From Prosthecobacter debontii (GTDB taxonomy: Bacteria; Verrucomicrobiota; Verrucomicrobiia; Verrucomicrobiales; Akkermansiaceae), in contig CAMCBV010000026.1 in NCBI GenBank assembly GCA_945873125.1, positions 1 to 41,678 on the forward strand: a stretch of 41,678 bases of DNA. Direction: 5' to 3'. Position 1 is the first letter of the stretch; each line of letters starts with the position of its first letter. The notes under the pieces were generated by a model that saw only the letters and a list, made by a program, of their open reading frames with translations, had not been told where the DNA came from and searched no databases. The translations under genes were made by a program, and so were the position numbers. Below, in pieces: positions 41,210 through 41,678 of the stretch.

Positions 41210-41551
41210 CTAGTAGTCAGTCCGTCCATGTGCGCTGCGCTTCCATTGTGGTTCCAATTCTGTTTCTAGGTTTATGTGCGCGTAACGCCAGTGTCCACTA
41301 AGCACGCTGAGCAACACCGTCCCCATAATGTGGTCCGCCCCACTGCCGCGGTTCCCCGTGTAGTGTAGCGGGCATTCGCGCAAGAATTCCTGCCAGCGCC
41401 CACCAGCCTGAAGAAACTGAAAAAAGAAAATCAATTGTCCCTCGCGAGTGACCGGAGCTTGATCATCCCACTCGGCATGAAAACGCCCACCAGGAGTATC
41501 CAACGGCCAACTTCCCGAAGGTGATTCTAAATCACAGGTATCCCACAGCAT
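41210..41551 (-). pseudogene. IS1380-type transposase, N-terminal fragment
   Basis: From the ATG at 41551, 113 residues are read: MLWDTCDLESPSGSW, FFQFLQAGGRWQEFLRECPLHYTGN, and RGSGADHIMGTVLLSVLSGHWRYAHIN. These match the start of IS1380-group transposases as I know the family. After ETELEP the frame runs into unrelated residues and stops, just before the palindromic element. Together with the 40204-41133 piece it makes a broken gene. Confidence 0.78.
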
Positions 41552-41567
41552 AAGCGCGGGGCTGTGC

Positions 41568-41589
41568 AAGCCTTGAATTTACAAGGCTT
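41568..41589. repeat. 8-bp hairpin upstream of the IS1380-type fragment
   Basis: AAGCCTTG (41568-41575) pairs with CAAGGCTT (41582-41589) around a 6-nt loop, 17 bp upstream of the likely start. It may be part of the IS promoter region or leader. The remaining sequence to the window end shows no gene; the IS outer end was not identified. Confidence 0.45.
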
Positions 41590-41678
41590 AATGGTCCGAT
41601 TTGGGTGATGGCGATTGCGAGTTTTTTTGAGTTGGTGAGTGAATGACGAGTTTACGTGCCTATGCTGTCCCATGAGAT

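Overview
The window looks like a chromosomal segment from a Verrucomicrobiota bacterium, possibly near Akkermansiaceae. This rests on an exosortase-associated TIGR04073-type protein, a split set of type II secretion/pilus genes, Gram-negative features (LolC/E-type permease, lipoprotein) and general protein character. The phylum is an inference; no rRNA gene is present. Almost everything is housekeeping, bracketed by insertion-sequence relics at both ends.

Left end (1-915): two copies of a palindromic repeat lie against a 5'-truncated IS1595/ISXO2-type transposase whose right end stops 28 bp short of a DEAD-box helicase. Block 943-5063 is on the minus strand: RhlE-like helicase with a structured leader, a glycine-zipper lipoprotein, biotin synthase, an unrecognised secreted protein and an FtsB/DivIC-like protein. 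Block 5205-9657 is on the plus strand: aspartate-semialdehyde dehydrogenase, a farnesyl-diphosphate-synthase-type prenyltransferase, a LolC/E-type permease with a large insertion, and a GYF-RDD membrane protein.

Block 9661-18727 is on the minus strand. It holds a compact pseudopilus operon (two GspE/PilB ATPases, GspF, GspG), a MidA-type methyltransferase, ribosomal protein S16, the TIGR04073-type protein and SerA. Block 18805-26435 is mostly plus strand: DusB-type tRNA dihydrouridine synthase, a divergent 3-hydroxyisobutyrate-dehydrogenase-like protein, an alpha/beta hydrolase, a minus-strand exonuclease/endonuclease/phosphatase protein, an alanine/sodium symporter and a UvrD/PcrA-type helicase.

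The right third (26578-39993) is the classical translation/transcription supercluster: tRNA-Thr, tuf, tRNA-Trp, secE, nusG, rplK, rplA, rplJ, rplL, rpoB, rpoC. It contains several strong RNA hairpins. Nearly every start codon in it lacks a Shine-Dalgarno sequence; rplL is the clear exception. After the rpoC terminator, the right end carries an IS1380-type transposase split and partly replaced by a palindromic element.

I found no CRISPR array, prophage or defence island. The points most worth following are the covarying palindromes at the left end, the paired GspE ATPases (one with altered conserved residues), the Shine-Dalgarno-less supercluster with its exception at rplL, and the palindromic element that disrupted the IS1380-type gene.
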